DNA of 64,000 nucleotides from Corynespora cassiicola. Lineage: Eukaryota; Ascomycota; Dothideomycetes; Pleosporales; Corynesporascaceae. The notes beneath the pieces were generated by a model. That model did no database searches. It saw only the letters and a program-made list of their open reading frames with translations, and was not told the origin of the DNA. The position numbers and the translations under genes were made by a program. The stretch is from the NCBI GenBank assembly GCA_022059125.1, contig JAEUWY010000019.1:496001-560000 (forward strand), in the 5' to 3' direction. Shown piece after piece: positions 59,367 to 64,000 of this stretch (its first letter is position 1; each line of letters starts with the position of its first letter).

Positions 59367-62300
59367 GCTGCACGTCGAAGGCGAGGCAGGTCAGCGGTGG
59401 GTCTGGTCGATGGACTGCGCTAGAGTGTGGGTGCTGGTCCCTTGGTCGCGACGGGGCGGCGAGCCCAAGAGGCCACTCTCGCACGGCGCTGCAAGGAGAG
59501 CGAAGGGCGATTCAGGCGCAGCGAGCAGGGTCAATGCATCGACGTGGTGGCCGACGTGACTTGTGTTATGCGGAGGCCAGGGCCGGACTATGCAGGGCGT
59601 TGGTCGCGATGGCCAGGCGGGTGCTCGCAGGTGTTTGGGGACTGCGAACGCGACTGTGCTCGCTGCACGGCGGTTACGCCAGCGACGGGGCAGGACTGGC
59701 GGCCCTGGGGAGGCTCGTAGGGCTCGTCGCAGCGGGTCGCGCGCACACGGGGATGCGCACGTAGTGTGTCGGCCTGGCGAGGGCGCGGTCGCGAGAGGCC
59801 CGATAAGGGAAGCGGTGAGCGGTCGTTGGCGCGATGGCGCGCGTGTGGCAGGAAGTCGCGGGCGGCGACGGCAGCGGCAACGAGAAGACTAGGAAAAACT
59901 GGACAGGAGAGGACGAGCGAGGGACACGAGCGGGCTCGGGGGCGCGCGCACTCGAAGCAGAGAGGCGGCGGGCACGCGCGGGCGGGCCTGGGGATCGTGG
60001 GTCGTGGGTCGTGGGTCGTTGGCTCAGTCGCGGGAGGGCGACGGGCGCATTCGTGAGCGGAGGCGAAGGAAAGGAAAACACAAGGAAAGTCGTGCAGAGG
60101 TTCTCGCGACGGAGCTTGTCAGCGCATGGCGGGCGCGGCGGGCGCGACCGAGGGGGGGCGGCGGGCGGGAGGTCGTGAGGGCGTGTGGTGGTGACGGGAG
60201 ATGGTGTTGAGGAGCGGGTGCGGTGAATGAGGCCGGGAGGTGCGAGCGGCTGGCGAGAGCGAGCGAGCGGCCGTGGGCCGTGGGCCGTCGCAGCGTCCCA
60301 GCGTCCCAGGCCCAGCGTACCAGGGCGCTGCCAGCGGCCGGAGCAGGATTGGGTGTTGGCGCTAAATGGCCGACCGGGGGGGTGCAGCCAAGATCGACGA
60401 CACGGGCCGCCAGCGACGGCCAGCGACCTCAAACTTTTGCTGCACCCGCCCTCGACGCCCTCGACGCCCTGGAGCGGCTGGCGAGCGCCGTCGTCCACCC
60501 GCTGGCTGTCGCCGCCGTCGCGGTGCCGGGCCTGGCGCTGCTCACGTGAGGGTGGCGGGAAATGGCGGCCGTCGACAGGTGTGCCTTCCCGCTGCGCTGT
60601 GCTGTGCCTTCCCAAAACACGTCCCGGACGCGCCTCGCGTGTGCGCCGTTCGGTAAGAAAACATGAGGTTGGTAAGTTTCATTACCCCTGGCCGATCCAG
60701 CCACGCCCAATCACGGCCGCTGCTTCCGGACGGCACGTGACGCCCGGTATCGAACCGCGCGCGCCCGCCGCCAGCTGTTGCCCTGTAGCCCGCGGTTCCG
60801 GCTCATGCGCGTCGTGCAGAAACACCTGAGCCTGCGCTGCTTTGTTTACTCCAGCACGCCTGCCACTCGCCCTCGACCCGTCCAGCGCGCCTCCACGAGC
60901 CTCCACGCCCGTTCTCCCACCCCGGAGCCCGCGCGGGGGCGTGGATGCGGACCGCCCTGCACGACGGCTTCAATGCTGCTGCTTTGGGCCTGCTCGCCCG
61001 CTCCGTTCTCCACCCCGCTTGCCAGCGCCAGCCCGCGTCGGAGAGCGTCGAGGCATGCCAGCTCAGAGAGCCTCAGCCCGCACACGCGACTCGAAACACT
61101 TTTAGCCCTGCCATTCGCTGCCAGCCTCAAAACAACTCCTGCCCGTGGGGCGTGCTCCTGAGACTACTGCACCGCTCCTCTTTTCTAATGCAGGAGCGCC
61201 ATATTGGCCTCCGCTGCCCTCCCTCTTGCGCCTCGCAACCCCCCCCGTGTCTTGCTCCCGCCGCTGCCGGCTCCCCATCATCAGCTGGCCTCGTTGACCC
61301 CCTATCCAGCTCGTCTCCCGCCGCTCCTCCTGGCGAATCGCTGCATCGACGCCCGTCACCCCCCGTCACGCCCGTCTCTGCTCATGCCGTCATGCATCGC
61401 CGCTGGCCAAATTCCCGACGAACCCCCGTCCCCCAGCATCCAGCGACTCGCGACCGACGTTGACATCCCGCGCTTGGCCCCGAAACGGCCTCGCTTCTTC
61501 CCACCTGCACCTCATCACACACACCAATACTTCGCTTTGCCAATGAGCGGCCCCAATCCGGAAATGCATTGGCCGCTTCCCTCCCAGCAAACGCCCGATT
61601 GGGTCCTTTTTGCATTCTTTTCCAATTCTTGCTGCTGTCACCCTCTGCAGGTCGCCATCCACCCTGTGGGGCAGGCACCGCACGCCCTCACGATCTGGAC
61701 ACGGCGATCGCTGCTGGCTGCCGCCTGCCAGCCTGGATGCCCCAGCCTGACACTCACCGTCAATTCTTCTTAAGACTGCCCGTGTGCCCTCATCTCTCCG
61801 CGACGGTGCCAGCAAGCGCCTGAGCGGTCATGACGGGCGTTCCCCTCGCCTCGACTCTCCCAGCCAATGCCTTGCCCTGTCGGGCTCGGGCACCGCGCCG
61901 CTGTTGCTCACGGCTTGCCCGAGGGTGGAGATACGGCCACATGGTCACTTGTCGTCGGCTAACTGGGTCACAGACACGGCCAGCGCTGCTGGTTCCTATT
62001 CCTCGGCGAAATGAAGATCCGGATTGGCAACGACCCCTCATGATCTACGCTAAAAAAGCAGCACGGTGGATTCGGTGCTCTACATAGTACAGTCCATGCG
62101 CCTCTTGCACACTAACGACATTGGCCAGCGAGGAAGCCACGAACAAGTCAATGGGCAATGCCGACATGCATGGCGCCCGTCACGCTGAACTCCTTGACGT
62201 GTCTCGCCAGCACTCGATATATCCGCATTCCTGCATGATGCCGCTGCCCAAACTAGCCTTTCGTCTAATACGCTTCCTGACAAGCCAGTACTCCGCTCCA

Positions 62301-62631
62301 TGCAATCGCAAACTGGTTGCTCCCTCGGCCAAACACCCTCCCTCCCTCGTGCCGCCGTCGTCTGCTTGCTTGTTCTGCACCCGGCTGCCGGCAAGGCGTC
62401 GTCAGATGGTCACCAGCTGCACGCACCAATCTTTCGTAATGGCATGCTATTTGTATTGGTATATGCGAGCAAAGTCAAATCATAATACGAAGGAAGCCCC
62501 AAGGCTATTCCTTTCCCGGTAGGTATACAGCTGCGTCTCCACTGAGCACATTCCAGAATCCTTCATCTGTTTTCGTTCCGTCATCATCCCCACAATCCTT
62601 GATGCATCTACACGCTCCCCTCATTCAGTAC
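59367..62631. other. 3.3-kb GC-rich intergenic region
   Basis: Left part: promoter and leader of the Ser/Pro-rich gene. Right part: 3' flank of the wall-protein gene. Open frames on both strands are Arg/Ala/Pro-rich and have no domains. CACGTG occurs at 60543-60548 and 60734-60739. No gene or tRNA is supported. Confidence 0.55.
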
Positions 62632-63934
62632 CTAAAGGCCGAGGCCAGAGTTGAAGGCTTGGGCCGCCGCATCACCCTCGAGGCCGTCGGCAGCCTGCGC
62701 CGCAGACTCGCAAGTAGCTACCGCTGCCGCATCAGCGTCACAGGCGTTGGACAGCTGACTGCAGATGAAGCTCGAGATTATGTTGATGTTGTTGGCAGAG
62801 CCGTGGTTGAAGGTAGCAAGGTCCGAAGGCTCGAACGCGTCCTCCTGGCGACCGTCAGATGTAGGACCGAAGACGATGGTGGGGTCGGCGCAGGTTCCGA
62901 ACGCTCCAGCACCGCCGCCAGCCTGCCTGCCCACAACGTTAAGGCCAGAGATGCCTTGCCCCAGCTGGAGACGGTTACTGTTGCTGTTCTGCCCAATCCC
63001 CAGGTTGGCGAGGATGTTGCCAAGGTTGATACGGCTGCTGCTCTGGCCCGCATTGCCCAATAGGTCTGCTGCGAGATTGGCGTTGTTGTTGTTTACCGCA
63101 TCGCCCACGTTCTGGCCAGCACCGGCGCCTGCATTCACGTTTCCAGTGGCATTGAGACCCTGGTTGGCTGCGCCAGCATCGGCACCCGCATCTGCAGCGG
63201 CGCCTGCACCCCCAGCAGCAGCCAGTATCTCCTCCTCGCTGAGGTCATCAACACGAAGGTTCTGGGAGTTGATGCATCCCGCGTCGTCTTGGTCATCGTT
63301 GCAGGTATTGCCCGCGCCGGTGGGGTCACCAATCTCACCAGGCGCAAAGGTACTAGCCTCGTTGGCGAGAGCAGGGTCGCCTCCAATCGCAGCGATTTGT
63401 GCCGCTAGCTCCGTGGCAATCTGTTTGTTGAGCTCCGCTGCTCCGTCGGCGGCCGGGTCTTGATGTTGCTGTAGAGCAGCGATCTCAGGATTCACTGCTT
63501 GGATCGACTCGCAGGGAACCGACTCCAGGCCAACCGATCCAGTGTTGCGCTCCAGTGCCCTATAGATGAGGGCAAAGGTCATTCCGTTGACATCGCCCGC
63601 GGCCTTGGCGTTGGTGAAGGCCTGGTCTGCGGTGGCTTGCTGAAGACAGTCTGCATGAGATGTTAATGGAAGACACTGACTGTGCCAATGACTAGTACTT
63701 ACCAGCATCGGCAATGTTGCCGGCTCCTTCAGCAGCGGCAGCAGCTCCGAGAAGACCAAAGACCGGGTCTTGGATGTTGTCCGGGTTATCCAGCTGGAGT
63801 GCTTCATTCACAGCAAGAAGCACGTTCCTGTGCGAATGTTCCTGAGGAACCTCACGCTTTCGGAGCATGACTGGGGCTGGACGACCAGTCACAGCACCCA
63901 AAAGGGGAAGAGCATAGATGATGGATTGCCTCAT
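62632..63934 (-). CDS. secreted Ala/Gly/Asn-rich protein, probable cell-wall or matrix protein
   Basis: Two exons, complement(62632..63650, 63703..63934), encode 416 residues. The start MRQSIIYALPLLGAVTGRPA is a typical signal peptide, cut near residue 17-20, followed by a basic segment (LRKREVPQE), possibly a Kex2 site after KR. Residues about 30-200 are Ala/Gln-rich and probably helical, with a few cysteines (DCLQQAT, VPCESIQA, NTCNDDQDDAGC). About 215-300 is a Gly/Ala/Asn low-complexity stretch (GAAADAGADAGAANQ, NNNNANLAADLLG). The last 80 residues look folded (FGTCADPTIVFGPTSDGRQE, ICSQLSNACDADAAAV, with paired Cys). No GPI-type hydrophobic tail is present. Proteins of this type are annotated as fungal cell-wall proteins; the function is unknown. 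The intron (52 nt) has a GTAAGT donor and TGCAG acceptor. Confidence 0.82.
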
Positions 63935-64000
63935 TTTCTCGGTGGTTCTCCAGGGGATATTCTTGGATAAAGACTGGTTTTTTTTTTAAAAAAAAAGCTG

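Noticed and set aside
60735..60760. GGTTCGATACC-like B-box on the minus strand, possible tRNA
   Set aside because: The flanking bases do not form a T-stem, and no D-arm or anticodon arm is found at proper distance. Similar B-box-like strings at 4399-4410 and 54141-54152 fail in the same way.

Overview
The window is nuclear DNA of a filamentous ascomycete (Pezizomycotina). The signs are short spliceosomal introns (mostly 45-75 nt, GTRNGT donors, CTRAY-like branch sites), fungus-specific families (StuA/APSES regulator, Zn2Cys6 activator, WSC-domain protein, Dal5-type transporter) and long GC-rich intergenic stretches full of short tandem repeats. The StuA leader organisation and general style suggest Dothideomycetes, but that placement is only a guess. 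No rRNA, tRNA, CRISPR array or intact transposon was recognised.

Layout. 1-4.57 kb: no gene. 4.57-6.66 kb (-): fimbrin, an actin bundler. 8.48-10.62 kb (-): StuA developmental regulator, with a probable multi-exon leader up to about 11.3 kb. 11.3-23.7 kb: a 12 kb gene-poor, repeat-rich region. 23.75-26.06 kb (+): cytochrome P450. 27.84-33.47 kb (-): very large secreted quinoprotein-like beta-propeller fused to five WSC domains. 35.0-37.3 kb (-) and 37.67-38.82 kb (+): ATG7 and dCMP deaminase, divergent from a 365-bp shared promoter. 39.24-50.44 kb: MFS anion transporter (-), aldo/keto reductase (+), GH88 unsaturated glucuronyl hydrolase (+), Zn2Cys6 regulator (-) and SDR reductase (-). 50.96-51.85 kb (-): uncharacterised single-exon gene. 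51.85-57.4 kb: no gene. 57.45-59.37 kb (-): Ser/Pro-rich protein of unknown function with two conserved basic blocks. 62.63-63.93 kb (-): secreted Ala/Gly/Asn-rich wall-type protein.

Functionally, fimbrin, StuA, ATG7 and dCMP deaminase are housekeeping or developmental genes. The 39-50 kb group is the most suggestive: a GH88 enzyme releases an unsaturated uronate, which opens to a keto-deoxy-uronate. A Dal5-type transporter could import that anion, two NAD(P)H reductases could reduce it, and the adjacent Zn2Cys6 protein could be the switch. Related GGTCCG/GTCCGG elements upstream of these genes are consistent with co-regulation. This cluster role is inference; no polysaccharide lyase lies in the window.

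Gene models were spliced by hand from visible donor, branch and acceptor signals and checked for reading-frame closure. Total lengths are divisible by three for every model listed.
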